From Roseithermus sacchariphilus (lineage in GTDB: Bacteria; Bacteroidota; Rhodothermia; Rhodothermales; MEBIC09517): a DNA stretch of 64,000 nucleotides. This document shows, piece by piece, positions 8,931 through 22,647 of the stretch. A program made the translations under genes and the position numbers. The stretch is from positions 1,898,501 to 1,962,500 of the forward strand of contig CP030158.1 of assembly GCA_003285105.1 (NCBI GenBank), in the 5' to 3' direction. Below the pieces are notes generated by a model that was given only the letters and a program-made list of their open reading frames with translations, ran no database searches and was not told the DNA's origin. How positions within the stretch are numbered: the stretch's first letter is position 1; the number at the start of each line of letters is the position of its first letter.

Positions 8931-11564
8931 ATGCTGCTCCGCCTGACGTCCTTCATCCGCTCCATGAGCTTTCGTCAGAAGCTCGTGGTCTACACGGCGC
9001 TGGTCTTTGTCCTCGTCTTTCTCCTTACCGGCTGGCTGGGTCTTCGGCACACGAACGGCGTGCTCGAAGAGCAGGTCCGGCAGCGGCTCGTGGCGCAGGA
9101 GACGGCCGCCGAGCACCGCCTGCAGGATTTTTACGCGGACCTCCACCGGAGCGCGGAGGCGCTCGCGGCGTCGGACGCCCTGCACGCATTCCTGACGCGG
9201 GGCCGGCGCGCGGAGGAAGCCGCCCGGGCCCTCCATGCCTATCAGGAAGCCTTCTGGGGGCCACTCCATCACATCATGCTGACCGACGCCGAAGGCCGGA
9301 TCGTGCTCAGCCCCGATCGAAGCGACCCGCAGGTCCCCAGCGGGCATGCCGGACACGATCTCTCGGGCAACCCCTTCTTCGCGAAAGCCCGTGAGCACGC
9401 GCTCGTGACGGACTACTTCGGCTTCGAGGAGAAAGACCATTATCACCAGCTCCTGATGCAGCCGGTGGTGGTGGACGGCGCGTTCCGGGGCATGCTCGTC
9501 CTGGAAGTCACCATCGACTACCTGCAGCAACTGCTCAACGCCGGCGCGTTCGACGAGGCCTACCGCATCTTCCTCACGACGCTGGAGGGGCGGGAAATCC
9601 GCGGCGCGAAGGCCGAGCCGGTGGTGTGGTCGGTCGGCGTGCCGGAGGCGGTGCGGGACGGCGTGGCCGAGGGCATCTTCACGCTGGAGGACGGCCACGA
9701 GGTCTACGGCTATTTCAAACGCTCGGAGGCGAACCCCTGGGTCATCGGGCTCGCGGTGGACCGGGCGGCGATGCTGGCGCCGGCACGGGCCTATGCCCGG
9801 TGGTATGTCCTGGTCCTGCTGGTGGTCCTGCCGCTGATGCTGCTCGTCATGGTCCGGGTGGTGCATCACCTGCTGCGCCCCCTGCGGCACGTCACGAAGG
9901 TGGCCGAAAAGGTTGCCAGCGGGGAACAGTTCACGTATGTGGAGTCCCGGGAGCGGGGTGAAATCGGGCGTCTGGTGGGGAGCTTCAACCAGATGATCGA
10001 CCGGATGAAACGGCGGATGACGGCGCTGGAGGCCGTGATCGAGGCCACCCGGGCCTTCCGAGACCTGGAGAGCCGCGAGGGGCATCAGATCATCCTGCGG
10101 GGGGCCCGGACCATCACCGGGGCGAAATACGCGGCCTTCACGGTGGTGGATGACGAGGGGCAGCTCATCGATTTCCTGCACGAAGGGATGAGCGAAGAGC
10201 AGGTGGCCCGCATCGGCCGGTATCCCGAGGGCAAAGGGCTGCTCGGCCACATCCGGGAGCAGGCGCTGCGCCTGGACGACATGCACAAACACCCCGCCTC
10301 GGTGGGCTTCCCCGAGGGGCATCCGCCGATGACGTCGCTGCTGGGCGTGCCCATCCGGCACGAGGGCCGCGCGCTGGGTACCCTCTACCTCGCCGACAAA
10401 GAGACGGGCGACGGGACCTTCACCGAGGACGACGAGGAGATGGTGAAGCTGCTGGCAGATATGGCGTCTGTGAGCATCGCCACGCGCCGGCTTCGCAAAG
10501 CACAGCACCGGCAGGAGGAGACGATGCGCGAGGGGGTGGCGCAGATGCTTGGCGCCATGGAGCGGTTCGCCGAGGGGGACCTGGGCGTGCAACTGCCCGA
10601 GACGACCCTGCCCACGTTCGACCGGCTCTTCGCAGGCTTCAACCGGGCCGTCCGGCAGATCCGGCACCTCGTGGAAGGCGTGATGCGTTCCGTGGTCGAC
10701 ACGTCGCACGCCATCGAGGAGATCAGCGGGTCGAGCGAGCGGCTCGTGGGGACGGCCGGCAGCCAGGAGCAGCAGACGCACGAGGTGGCCGCTGCCATCG
10801 AGGAGATGACGCAGACGATTGCCGAGAGCGCGCGCATGGCCACGCAGACGGCCGAGGCGGCCGGGCAGAGCGGCGAGCTGGCCGCGCAGGGCCGCGCCAT
10901 CGTGCAGGAGACGGTGGCGCTGATCGAGGAGATCGTGGCGTTCGTCAACGACTCGGCCCGCGTCGTCGAGGGGCTGGGCGACTCCGGGCAGCGCATCGGC
11001 GAGATCACGGCCGTCATCGAGGAGATCGCCGAGCAGACGAACCTGCTGGCGCTCAACGCCGCCATCGAGGCGGCCCGCGCCGGCGAGCACGGCCGCGGCT
11101 TCGCCGTCGTGGCCGACGAGGTGCGCAAGCTGGCCGAGCGCACGACCGAGGCCACGCGCCAGATCAACGACATGATCACGCAGGTTCAGCAGGAGACGCG
11201 CACGGCCGTGGACACGATGCGGTCGGGCAACGAGAAGGTGCGGCGGGGCCGTGAGCAGGCCGGCCAGGCCGGCCAGGCGCTGGACGCCATCGTGGCCCAG
11301 GTCGAGCAGGTGAAAGACTGGGTCAGCCAGATGGCGGCCGCCACCGAGGAGCAGTCCGCCACCAGCCATCAGATGGCCCGGAGCGTGGAGAGCATCGCCG
11401 ATGGGGCGGGGCACGTGGCCGGGGAAGCCGGGCAGATCGACCGCTCCACGTCCGAGTTGATGCGCCTGATGGACGAGGTGATGGCGGCCCTGCAGCGCTT
11501 CAAGACCGAGCAGGAGCAGGCCGAGATTCGGCGCGGGTCCCGTGAAGCGGCCCACGCCGGATGA
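8931..11564 (+). CDS. Methyl-accepting chemotaxis protein with extracellular sensor and GAF domain
   Basis: The 877-residue protein has one TM helix (about 18-40), an extracellular sensor domain of about 250 residues resembling a Cache domain, a second TM (about 291-313), a HAMP domain (about 314-366), a GAF domain (about 375-520), a linker, and a C-terminal signalling domain whose hairpin tip carries [20 protein letters not shown] (about 698). Such transducers control a CheA/CheW kinase. No che gene is in the window, so its pathway is encoded elsewhere. The added cytoplasmic GAF suggests it also reads an internal ligand. Start ATG 8931 has an AAGGTG-like site six bases upstream. Confidence 0.9.
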   Translation: MLLRLTSFIRSMSFRQKLVVYTALVFVLVFLLTGWLGLRHTNGVLEEQVRQRLVAQETAAEHRLQDFYADLHRSAEALAASDALHAFLTRGRRAEEAARALHAYQEAFWGPLHHIMLTDAEGRIVLSPDRSDPQVPSGHAGHDLSGNPFFAKAREHALVTDYFGFEEKDHYHQLLMQPVVVDGAFRGMLVLEVTIDYLQQLLNAGAFDEAYRIFLTTLEGREIRGAKAEPVVWSVGVPEAVRDGVAEGIFTLEDGHEVYGYFKRSEANPWVIGLAVDRAAMLAPARAYARWYVLVLLVVLPLMLLVMVRVVHHLLRPLRHVTKVAEKVASGEQFTYVESRERGEIGRLVGSFNQMIDRMKRRMTALEAVIEATRAFRDLESREGHQIILRGARTITGAKYAAFTVVDDEGQLIDFLHEGMSEEQVARIGRYPEGKGLLGHIREQALRLDDMHKHPASVGFPEGHPPMTSLLGVPIRHEGRALGTLYLADKETGDGTFTEDDEEMVKLLADMASVSIATRRLRKAQHRQEETMREGVAQMLGAMERFAEGDLGVQLPETTLPTFDRLFAGFNRAVRQIRHLVEGVMRSVVDTSHAIEEISGSSERLVGTAGSQEQQTHEVAAAIEEMTQTIAESARMATQTAEAAGQSGELAAQGRAIVQETVALIEEIVAFVNDSARVVEGLGDSGQRIGEITAVIEEIAEQTNLLALNAAIEAARAGEHGRGFAVVADEVRKLAERTTEATRQINDMITQVQQETRTAVDTMRSGNEKVRRGREQAGQAGQALDAIVAQVEQVKDWVSQMAAATEEQSATSHQMARSVESIADGAGHVAGEAGQIDRSTSELMRLMDEVMAALQRFKTEQEQAEIRRGSREAAHAG

Positions 11565-11596
11565 AGAGCGAGGCGCGCGGGGGGAGGTGAATGAGA

Positions 11597-11658
11597 ACCG
11601 GGCCGGGCGAAGGGTCGGGGGCTGCGGAAGGCCCTTCAGACCCTTCGCCCGGCCCGGT
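11597..11658. terminator. Bidirectional terminator between the chemotaxis gene and kgd
   Basis: A perfect 20-bp inverted repeat (11597-11616 with 11639-11658; ACCGGGCCGGGCGAAGGGTC and its complement) encloses a 22-nt loop. It lies between convergent genes and probably ends both transcripts. Confidence 0.75.
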
Positions 11659-11733
11659 CTGGCCGATCAGAGGGAAGCCCCGGGGGCGGCGCTCCGCCCC
11701 GTGGCCCACGCCCCGGTTTCAGCGGCCCCTGTT

Positions 11734-15414
<3,681 letters not shown>

Positions 15415-15661
15415 GGGATAGCCTGGGTTGAAACGCGATCTGCGGAAGCCTGGGGCGTGGTAGCCGTAACGACGCGGGGAAGGTAAGGATTCCACGGGTC
15501 CCGGTTCACCCCGGAGGCCTTCCATCGCCCCCCGGATTTCGAGGGAAGTTCACCCGTCCGGCATCCCGTCCGGCATCCCGTCGCCGGCCCTTCCGGGCGC
15601 GGATGCGATGGGGCGGTTTTCGTATCTTGCGCGCCGCTGCCGTCGTCCGTCTCACCGTTCC

Positions 15662-16534
15662 GTGCTTCCCGTGTTCGACGAAACCACCGCGCGCCTGCTC
15701 ATCACCTGCCCGGACCAGACGGGCATCGTGGCCGCCGTCTCCAGCTTTCTGTACAACCACGGGGCCAACATCACCGCCCTCGATCAGCACGCGACCGAGC
15801 GGGAGGGAGGGACGTTCTTCATGCGCCTCGAATTCCAGACGCCGCATCTGGATCTCTCCCGCGGGGTGCTGGAGCAGGCCTTCGCCGAGGCGGTGGCCCG
15901 GCGCTACCAGATGGACTGGCGCATCAGCTACGCCGCCGAGCGCAAAAAGGTGGCGATCCTCGTCTCGAAGCACGATCACGCGCTGCTGGAGCTGCTGGCC
16001 CGCTGGGCGCGCGGCGAGCTGGCCGGCGAGGTGACGATGGTCATCAGCAACCATCCCGACCTGCAGGAGGCGGTCGAGCGCTTCGGGGTGCCCTACCACC
16101 ACGTGCCGGTCACGAAGGAGACCAAACCCGAGGCCGAAGCCCGGATGCTGGACCTGCTGGACGGACAGGCGGATCTCATCGTGCTGGCGCGCTACATGCA
16201 GATCCTCACGGCCGACTTCGTGCATCGGTATCCGCATCGCATCATCAACATCCATCACTCGTTCCTGCCCGCCTTCATCGGGGCCGATCCCTACCGGCAG
16301 GCCTACGACCGGGGGGTGAAGCTCATCGGCGCCACGGCGCACTACGTCACCGAAGAACTGGACCAGGGGCCGATCATCGACCAGGACGTGGCGCGCGTCT
16401 CGCACCGCCTGACGGTGCCGGAGCTGAAGGAGCTGGGCCGGGACATCGAGCGCACCGTGCTGGCCCGCGCCGTCAAGTGGCACCTGGAAGACCGCATCCT
16501 GGTCCACGCGGCCAAGACGGTGGTGTTCGTGTGA
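15662..16534 (+). CDS. purU: Formyltetrahydrofolate deformylase
   Basis: An N-terminal ACT domain ([21 protein letters not shown]) is followed by a formyltransferase-fold domain with [20 protein letters not shown] and the catalytic IHHSFLPAF region. PurU hydrolyses 10-formyl-THF to formate and THF, balancing one-carbon pools. No ATG lies near the conserved N-terminus, so a GTG start at 15662 (or 15671) is assigned; an ATG at 15608 would add 18 Arg-rich residues. A TATCTTG box at 15623-15629 lies inside that extension and supports the later start. It diverges from kgd. Confidence 0.9.
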   Translation: MLPVFDETTARLLITCPDQTGIVAAVSSFLYNHGANITALDQHATEREGGTFFMRLEFQTPHLDLSRGVLEQAFAEAVARRYQMDWRISYAAERKKVAILVSKHDHALLELLARWARGELAGEVTMVISNHPDLQEAVERFGVPYHHVPVTKETKPEAEARMLDLLDGQADLIVLARYMQILTADFVHRYPHRIINIHHSFLPAFIGADPYRQAYDRGVKLIGATAHYVTEELDQGPIIDQDVARVSHRLTVPELKELGRDIERTVLARAVKWHLEDRILVHAAKTVVFV

Positions 16535-16610
16535 AGCGGGCAGGGCGAGCGCCGGAGAGGAAACCGTCGGAGAGGGGAACGGGGCCTTTGCCCGTGCTGC
16601 CCGCGCGCGC

Positions 16611-17477
16611 TCACCGCCGCCAGCCTTCGGGCTGGTAGACGCGGACGTAGTCGACCTCCATGCGTTGCGGCCAGATGGCTTCGTCGACGCCCTGCGCGCC
16701 GCCCCACGATCCCCCGACGGCGATGTTCAGGAGCAGGTGGAACGGGTGGTCGAAGGGCCATTCCGCGTAGCCGGCGTCCGGGTTCGTGAGGCGCTCGTTC
16801 TCGAAGGTGAAGTAGAGCGAGTCGTTGACGAAGGCCCGGATGGCCCGGGGCGTCCATTCGACGGCGTACACGTTGAAGTCGGTGCGGGCCGTCGGTACGT
16901 GGATCTGCGCGCCGCGCTGGGTGCCGATGCTGTGGTGGTAGGCGCGGGTGTGTACGGTGGCGTGGACGACGTCGGGGTTGTAGCCGACGTGCTCCATGAT
17001 GTCGATCTCGCCGTTGTCGGGCCAGTAGCTATCGCCGTAGGTGTGCCCGGAGGCGAGCATCCAGATGGCGGGCCAGGTGCCGCGGCCGGAAGGGAGCCGG
17101 GCCCGCACCTCGAAGCGGCCGTACGTCCAGTCCCCCTTGCCGCGGGTGACCAGCCGGGCCGAGGTGTAGTCGCGGCCCTGCCAGGGCTCCCGGCGGGCCT
17201 CGATGACGAGCCGCCCGTCCTCGACGCGGGCGTTCTCGGGGCGTCGCTCCGTGTAGTACTGGAGCTCCTGGTTGCCCCAGCCGTGCCCGCCCACGTCGTA
17301 GCTCCACCGGGTGGCGTCCGGCAGGCCCTCGTAGTCGAACTCATCGGCCCAGACGAGCTCCCAGGGCGCCTCGTAGGGGAACGGGTCGGCCGGGGCCTCG
17401 GTGTCCGTCTCGGAGGGGTTCGAGCAGGTCGCGCCACCGAGCAGCAACGCGGCGATCAGCGGGAGGAAGCGGGGCAT
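16611..17477 (-). CDS. Glycoside hydrolase family 16 (beta-1,3-glucanase-like), exported
   Basis: The 288-residue protein has an N-terminal signal segment (MPRFLPLIAALLLGG, then a Cys at about residue 21 in a poor lipobox) and a GH16 jelly-roll domain. The catalytic motif EIDIMEHVG contains the nucleophile and acid/base glutamates, and WELVWADEFDYEGLP and GTWPAIWML are typical of laminarinases. It probably cuts beta-1,3- or mixed-linked glucans in the periplasm or at the cell surface. A weak inverted repeat at 16536-16604 lies between its stop and that of purU. The epimerase gene is directly upstream on the same strand. Confidence 0.88.
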   Translation of the reverse strand: MPRFLPLIAALLLGGATCSNPSETDTEAPADPFPYEAPWELVWADEFDYEGLPDATRWSYDVGGHGWGNQELQYYTERRPENARVEDGRLVIEARREPWQGRDYTSARLVTRGKGDWTYGRFEVRARLPSGRGTWPAIWMLASGHTYGDSYWPDNGEIDIMEHVGYNPDVVHATVHTRAYHHSIGTQRGAQIHVPTARTDFNVYAVEWTPRAIRAFVNDSLYFTFENERLTNPDAGYAEWPFDHPFHLLLNIAVGGSWGGAQGVDEAIWPQRMEVDYVRVYQPEGWRR

Positions 17478-17505
17478 GACGGAGTGGAAGGCAGAGGGAG
17501 GAGAG

Positions 17506-18519
17506 CTAGAGCCAGCCGTGCCGGCGGTACCAGGCGATGGTTTCCCGGATGCCGTCGTCCAGCGGGATCTGTTGCGTATAGCCGAAGTCGCGGCGGGCCT
17601 TGTCCACCGAGCACATCTTGCAGGCGTCCCGGATCTCACGGGCTTTTTCGCGATTGAGGGGCGGGTAGCGTCCGGTCAGCCGGCCCGTCCACTCCGCCAC
17701 GGCGCCGATGGGGCCGACGAGCGCGGGGGGGATGGGCAGGGTGAGGGCCCGGCGGCCCAGCGCGGCCAGCGTGGCATCCCGGATCTCGCGCCAGGCATAC
17801 GGCCGTTCGCTGCCGATGAAGTAGGTCTGCCCGGTGGTCTGTTCGGCTTCGGCGGCGGCGATCATGCCCCGGGCGAGATCGCGGGCGTGGACGAGGCTCA
17901 ACTCCGGCGTCGTGCCGCGCCCGACGATCGGGCAGAGGCCCCGGTTGACGGTCTGAAAGAACGTGAAGATGTCCGCCTCCCGCGGGCCATAGACCGCCGG
18001 GGGGCGCACGATCGTCAGCGGCAGCGCCTCCAGGTAGATCGTGCCGTCCTGCACGGGCGCCGCGAGGGCCTGCTCCATGGCGGCCTTGCTCCGCCCGTAG
18101 GCGCTGATCGGGCGCAGCGGGACGTCCTCGGTGGCGATGGGGACGTCGCAGCGCCCCACGGCGGCGAGGCTGCTGGTGACGAGCACCTTACGGACGCCGG
18201 GGTTGGCCACGCGGACGGCGCCGAGGAGGTTGAGCGTGCCCTGTACGTTGGCGCGGAACAGCGTCGCCTCATCCCGCGCCCGCGTCAGGCCGGCGACGTG
18301 GTAGACGTAGTCGACGCCGCGAAGGCCGTCATAGAGCGCTTCGATGCTGGAGAGGTCGCCGCGGACGGGGACGACGTCGAGGCCTTCGAGCCACTTCAGG
18401 TCCTGGCGGACGAGGCAGCGGACCTCGCCGTAGCCGTGCGCCAGCAGCGCTTCGACGAGGTGGCTTCCGACGAAGCCGGTGCCGCCGGTGACGAAGGCGG
18501 TGGGGGAGGCGGAGGGCAT
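17506..18519 (-). CDS. NAD(P)-dependent epimerase/dehydratase (extended SDR)
   Basis: The 337-residue extended short-chain dehydrogenase has the TGGTGFVG nucleotide-binding loop at residues 9-16, a serine-containing VTSSLAAVG segment and the YGRSK active-site Tyr/Lys pair. The family acts on sugar nucleotides, steroids or lipid-linked precursors; the substrate here is unclear, and the sequence also resembles hopanoid-associated and 3-beta-HSD-like SDRs. It lies 28 nt upstream of the GH16 gene on the same strand. Confidence 0.85.
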   Translation of the reverse strand: MPSASPTAFVTGGTGFVGSHLVEALLAHGYGEVRCLVRQDLKWLEGLDVVPVRGDLSSIEALYDGLRGVDYVYHVAGLTRARDEATLFRANVQGTLNLLGAVRVANPGVRKVLVTSSLAAVGRCDVPIATEDVPLRPISAYGRSKAAMEQALAAPVQDGTIYLEALPLTIVRPPAVYGPREADIFTFFQTVNRGLCPIVGRGTTPELSLVHARDLARGMIAAAEAEQTTGQTYFIGSERPYAWREIRDATLAALGRRALTLPIPPALVGPIGAVAEWTGRLTGRYPPLNREKAREIRDACKMCSVDKARRDFGYTQQIPLDDGIRETIAWYRRHGWL

Positions 18520-18597
18520 GAGGCAGGCGGGGGTTGGACCGGGGCGCAAACGCACCGGCCCCGTGCTTTGTGCCCGCCGCTGGCGGCGCGTGGCCGG

Positions 18598-19275
18598 CTA
18601 TGCCGGATCGGTCGTGGTGCTGCCGTAGGCGACGTGCATGGCGGCGTAGAGCAGGGCGCCTCGGGTGTGAAGCCCCAGCTTGTCCCGAATCCGCCGTTGC
18701 GCGCGCTTCACGGTCTTGAGGCTCACGTTGAGGTGCCGGCTGATCTCGGCCGGGGTGTTCCCGTGGCCCAGCAGGTGCAGCACCGCCAGTTCCCGGTTGG
18801 ACAGCGTCGCCAGGGGCGAGGGCGGAGCGGCGGCGGGGGCCGTGCAGGAGCGGAGCATGCGCCGGGCGACGGCCGGGGGCAGGTACATCTCGCCCCGCAG
18901 CACGGTGTGCAGCGCATCGAGCACGTCGCGGATCGGCGCATCCTTGCACACATAGCCAGCGGCGCCCGCCCGGATGGCCCGCTCGGCGTAGAGCCGAGGA
19001 TCCCCCATGGAGTACACCAGCACCGGAAGGTGCCGGTGCAGCGCCCGGAGCAGCGGCAACAGCTCCAGGCCGTTGCCGTCGGCCATCGACAGGTCGAGCA
19101 TCAGCAGGTCGGGGTGTTGATGCGCCAGGAGGTGATGCATCTCCGGCACGGTCGTCGCCTGGCCGATGAAGAGCAGGCGAGGCTCGTCGGCCAGTACCGA
19201 CGCCAGGGCGACGCCCATGACGGGGTGATCGTCGACGAGGGCTATGCGGGCTGATGAAGGAGCAGGGGGCATCAT
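18598..19275 (-). CDS. NarL/LuxR-type response regulator
   Basis: The 225-residue protein has a receiver domain with the acidic pair DD (about 15-16), phospho-acceptor Asp at about 61 in LLMLDLSMADGNG and the conserved Lys in GYVCKDAP, then a C-terminal LuxR HTH (about 155-215; NTPAEISRHLNVSLKTVKRA). Start choice is between two adjacent ATG codons at 19275 and 19272. No cognate kinase is adjacent; the kinase at 22.6 kb is on the other strand and paired with another regulator. Its targets are unknown. Confidence 0.9.
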   Translation of the reverse strand: MMPPAPSSARIALVDDHPVMGVALASVLADEPRLLFIGQATTVPEMHHLLAHQHPDLLMLDLSMADGNGLELLPLLRALHRHLPVLVYSMGDPRLYAERAIRAGAAGYVCKDAPIRDVLDALHTVLRGEMYLPPAVARRMLRSCTAPAAAPPSPLATLSNRELAVLHLLGHGNTPAEISRHLNVSLKTVKRAQRRIRDKLGLHTRGALLYAAMHVAYGSTTTDPA

Positions 19276-19658
19276 GGAGGAGCCGGTCGGGCAGGCCCGG
19301 CGGGGCAGGCCCGGTGGGGCAGGCCACGGTCGTGGGCGTTGGCGGGGAGATCGTCGGGAGGAGGGCCGGGCGCCGCTGCGGCTCGCCCGCCGGACGCGGG
19401 TGGAAGGACCGGCGAGCGAGCCCCGTGCAGCGTGCGGTGGGGGAGGATCCCATCCGCCGTGCGGCCCCGGGCTATGCTCCTGCCAAAGAGCATACCAGAC
19501 GGCGCGGAGGCGCCCTGCCCGAGGCCTCAGGCGGGTTTCCGGGCGGACGGTGCGATTCTGCGTCCTTTTTTGCGACCAATCTCCTATTATGACACGGCGT
19601 GCCGGGTGCGTCCGGATTCCATGCGTTTCCATCCATCTACACCATTGCAGGATCCATC
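19276..19658. other. Divergent intergenic region with short GC-rich repeats
   Basis: Three near-identical GGGCAGGCC(C/A) units occur at about 19288-19325. A T-run TTTTTTG at 19566-19572 followed by TATTATG at 19585-19591 may be part of a promoter for the coiled-coil gene at 19659, but the 12-nt spacing is short. No gene seen. Confidence 0.35.
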
Positions 19659-20249
19659 ATGGCCAGAACCAAAAGCCCTGCATCGCCTTCGCCCGAGCCC
19701 GAACGTCCCGAGGAGGCGCTTCCGGAGAGCGATCCCGGGTCGAACGTCGACAAGATCCGCGACATTCTGTTCGGCTCCCAGATGCGGGATTACGAGCAGC
19801 GATTCGTCCGGCTGGAGGAGCGGCTGCTGAAGGAGTCCCGTGAGCTGCGGGACGAGATGAAGCGTCGCTTCGACGCGCTGGAGACGTACGTCCGGCAGGA
19901 GGTCGAGACGCAGACGAAGCATCTGCGGGAAGAGCGCCGCGAGCGCACCGAGGCCATCGACGAACTCACCGACGAAGTGCGCGGCACGCGAACGGCGCTG
20001 GAGCGGCGCCTGGGGCGGCTGCAGGAGGAGTGGACGCAGAGCGAGAGCGCCCTGCGCCAGACCATCCTGGATCAGGCCAAGGCCATGACGGACGATCTGC
20101 AGCAGCAGAACGCCGCGCTGACGGAAGCCCTGGAGCGTGCCGTCGCCGAGTTGCGGGAGCGCAAGACGGACCGGGCGGCCCTGGCCGGGCTGCTGCAGGA
20201 GATGGCGCTGCGGCTTACCGATGAGCTGCACCTGCCCGGAAGCGACTGA
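19659..20249 (+). CDS. Cytoplasmic coiled-coil protein of the GTPase signalling block
   Basis: The 196-residue protein has a Pro/Glu-rich N-terminus and then an almost continuous charged helix with heptad spacing (about residues 45-190). No catalytic motif, signal or TM segment is seen. The segment SNVDKIRDILFGSQMRDYEQRF resembles a conserved head found before coiled coils in proteins encoded beside bacterial small-GTPase/OmpA genes; that is memory-based and tentative. It lies 26 nt upstream of the OmpA-domain gene, so the two are probably co-transcribed and may act as effector or scaffold for the GTPase. Confidence 0.7.
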   Translation: MARTKSPASPSPEPERPEEALPESDPGSNVDKIRDILFGSQMRDYEQRFVRLEERLLKESRELRDEMKRRFDALETYVRQEVETQTKHLREERRERTEAIDELTDEVRGTRTALERRLGRLQEEWTQSESALRQTILDQAKAMTDDLQQQNAALTEALERAVAELRERKTDRAALAGLLQEMALRLTDELHLPGSD

Positions 20250-20275
20250 CCTCCCCGCGCGCAGCCGGTGCGATC

Positions 20276-22045
20276 ATGGATGCCGACGACCGTACTCGGG
20301 AGGCTGAAGACCGGGCGGCCCGGGAGGCCGCCATGGCCGAGTTGCGCAGCCTGTTGCTGGGGCCGGAGCAGCAAACGCTGGACGATCTCCGCCGCCGCCT
20401 CGACGACCCCGCCCTCCGGGCCGAGGACGTGGGCGCGGTGCTGGCCGAAGCCTTCGCCATCGCACAGCGCGACGTGCACCTGGCAGAGGCTCTGGCCCCG
20501 ACCGTCGAACAGGCCCTGCACCGGTCCGTGCAGCGCGATCCAGAGCCCGTGGCCGATGCGCTTTTCCCGGTCATGGGACCGGCCATCCGCCGTGCCATTA
20601 CCCATGCCCTGAAAGGGGTCATGCAATCCTTCAACCAGGCCCTCGAGCACAGCCTGTCGTGGCGGAGCCTGCGCTGGCGTCTGGAAGCCTGGCGCACCGG
20701 CCGCCCCTTCGCCGAAGTCGTCCTCCAGCACACGCTGGCTTACCGCGTCGAGCAAGTCTTCCTGATTCACCGGGAGACGGGCCTGCCGCTGCAGCACGTC
20801 GTGGCGGCGGAGGTGCCCACGCAGGATGCGGATTTGGTGTCCGGTATGCTCAGCGCCATCCAGCGCTTTCTGCAGGATTCGTTTCGGATGGAGGAGGACG
20901 ACCGCCTGGAGAGCCTGGAGATGGGCGACCTGACCGTCTGGATAGAGCCGGGGCCGCAGGCCGTGCTGGCCTGTGTCATCCGCGGCCTGCCGCCCTCGGA
21001 GCTGCGCGAGACGATGCAGGAGATCGTCGAGGCCGTGCACCGGCAATACGGCCGGGTGCTGGCGGGGTTCGATGGGGATGAGGAGACGATGGCCGGCAGC
21101 CGGCCCCTGCTGGAGCGTGCCCTGCTGGTACAGTACACCGAGGCGCCCCGCTCCGGGCGGTGGGCCTGGGGCGTGCTCCTGCTGCTGCTCCTGGCCGGCG
21201 CGGTGTGGATCACGCAAGCCGTCCGGCAGCACCAGCGCTGGGACGCCTTCCGCGCGGCCGTCGCCGCAGAGCCCGGCCTAGTGCTGCTCCGGGCCGAGCC
21301 GTCCGGCCGCCCGCCGCACGTGGAGGGGCTGCGCGATCCGCTGGCCCGGGACCCGGCGCAGCTGCTGCAGGCTGCCGGCGTGTCGCCGGATGGCGTCGTG
21401 ATGCGCTGGGTCCCCTTCCAGTCCGCCGACTCCGCGCTCGTGCTGCGGCGGGCCGTGCAGGTGCTCCAGCCGCCGCCGGACGTGACGCTGCGCCTGCGGG
21501 GGACGACGCTCTATGCCGAGGGCGAAGCCCCGCCCGGCTGGATGGCCTCGGCCCGGATGCTCGCCCGGGTGCTGCCCGGGGTGTCGACCCTGGATACCAC
21601 CGGCCTGACGACGCCCGCCGAGCGCCGCCTGCGCGAACTCCAGGCGCGCATCGAAGCCGTCCAGGTGCGTTTCTCCGGACGCACGACCCGCCTGGCGCCC
21701 GGGCAAGACGCCGTGCTGCGTGATCTGGCCGAGGCGCTCACGGCGCTCGACGCCACCGCGCGGGAGGCCGGCCGGGGCGTCGTCGTGACGGTGACGGGCC
21801 ATACCGATGCCACGGCCTCGGCCGAGGTCAACCGGCAGGTGAGCCGGCAACGCGCCGAGCGGGTCGTGGCCGCCCTGCGCCGCGCCGGGCTCCGCGTGTC
21901 GAACACGACGCCGGGCCTGCGGATCGAGGTCCAGGGCGTGGGGGCCGACCATCCGGCCCGCCCCGAACGCACGCCGGACGATCAGGCCGCCAACCGCCGC
22001 GTCTCATTCGACGTCCGGTTTTCAGACACGTCCATCCCGCATTGA
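20276..22045 (+). CDS. Inner-membrane protein with C-terminal OmpA domain
   Basis: The 589-residue protein has about 290 residues of soluble, helix-rich sequence, a single TM helix at about 300-320 (WGVLLLLLLAGAVWI), a BON-like alpha/beta stretch, and an OmpA/MotB peptidoglycan-binding domain at about 460-585 (VTVTGHTDATAS and NRRVSFDVRF). The topology places the N-terminal domain in the cytoplasm and the OmpA domain in the periplasm. It follows the coiled-coil gene and precedes a Rab-like GTPase, so the cytoplasmic part may be read by that GTPase, linking cell-wall contact to signalling. That role is inferred. Confidence 0.8.
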   Translation: MDADDRTREAEDRAAREAAMAELRSLLLGPEQQTLDDLRRRLDDPALRAEDVGAVLAEAFAIAQRDVHLAEALAPTVEQALHRSVQRDPEPVADALFPVMGPAIRRAITHALKGVMQSFNQALEHSLSWRSLRWRLEAWRTGRPFAEVVLQHTLAYRVEQVFLIHRETGLPLQHVVAAEVPTQDADLVSGMLSAIQRFLQDSFRMEEDDRLESLEMGDLTVWIEPGPQAVLACVIRGLPPSELRETMQEIVEAVHRQYGRVLAGFDGDEETMAGSRPLLERALLVQYTEAPRSGRWAWGVLLLLLLAGAVWITQAVRQHQRWDAFRAAVAAEPGLVLLRAEPSGRPPHVEGLRDPLARDPAQLLQAAGVSPDGVVMRWVPFQSADSALVLRRAVQVLQPPPDVTLRLRGTTLYAEGEAPPGWMASARMLARVLPGVSTLDTTGLTTPAERRLRELQARIEAVQVRFSGRTTRLAPGQDAVLRDLAEALTALDATAREAGRGVVVTVTGHTDATASAEVNRQVSRQRAERVVAALRRAGLRVSNTTPGLRIEVQGVGADHPARPERTPDDQAANRRVSFDVRFSDTSIPH

Positions 22046-22126
22046 ACATCCCTCCCGTGCTGTCGACAGCCCCCCGGACCGCCTCGTCCTTCCTTACCAC
22101 GCTGTTGAGATGATCGAGCCGTTGAG

Positions 22127-22624
22127 ATGATCAAAAAGAAGATCTGTATGCTCGGCACGTCGGCCGTGGGCAAAACCAGCCTCGTGCGCCGGTACGTGCA
22201 GGGGTTCTTCTCTGAGCAGTACCTGACGACCATCGGCGTCAAGATCGACAAGAAAACGGTCGATCTCGACGGGCAGGCGCTCACGCTCGTCCTCTGGGAT
22301 CTGAACGGGGAAGACCCGTTTCAGCGGGTGGCCGCCTCGTATCTGCGCGGCGCCGCCGGCTTCCTGCTGGTGGCGGACGGCACCCGGCGGCTGACCCTGG
22401 AAGGGGCCCTGCGCCTCCACGAACGGTTGCACGACGCCCTCGAAGGGGTGCCCGGCGTCCTGGTGCTCAACAAGGCCGACCTCACGGCATCCTGGGCCAT
22501 CGAGCCGGCTCGCATCGAGGCGCTGCAGCGGGAGGGATGGACGGTGCGGCGCACGAGTGCGAAGACAGGCATGGGAGTTGAGGAAGCCTTCGAGCACCTT
22601 GCCCGACGTCTCCTTGCTCCCTAG
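22127..22624 (+). CDS. Rab/Ras-like small GTPase
   Basis: The 165-residue protein has all the G-motifs of small GTPases: P-loop GTSAVGKT (10-17), switch I Thr in TTIGVKID, G3 WDLNGED (57-63), G4 NKAD (115-118) and G5 TSAK (143-146). In eukaryotic Rab/Ras the G3 motif is WDxxGQE; here the catalytic Gln is replaced by Glu62, which predicts altered or slow intrinsic hydrolysis. There is no C-terminal Cys for prenylation. A direct repeat (CCGTTGAGATGATC) just upstream places two ATG codons 16 nt apart; the second begins the conserved MIKKKICMLG and is chosen. It lies between the OmpA-domain and kinase genes. Confidence 0.9.
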   Translation: MIKKKICMLGTSAVGKTSLVRRYVQGFFSEQYLTTIGVKIDKKTVDLDGQALTLVLWDLNGEDPFQRVAASYLRGAAGFLLVADGTRRLTLEGALRLHERLHDALEGVPGVLVLNKADLTASWAIEPARIEALQREGWTVRRTSAKTGMGVEEAFEHLARRLLAP

Positions 22625-22647
22625 CCCGCGCTCCACCGAGGTTCACG

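Noticed and set aside
8862-11555. Very long minus-strand open frame antisense to the chemotaxis gene
   Set aside because: High-GC codon structure makes long antisense frames; it is His/Arg/Leu-rich without motifs, while the plus strand encodes a textbook transducer. The same applies to the long plus-strand frames over kgd (12271-15486), those at 33035-35542, and others.
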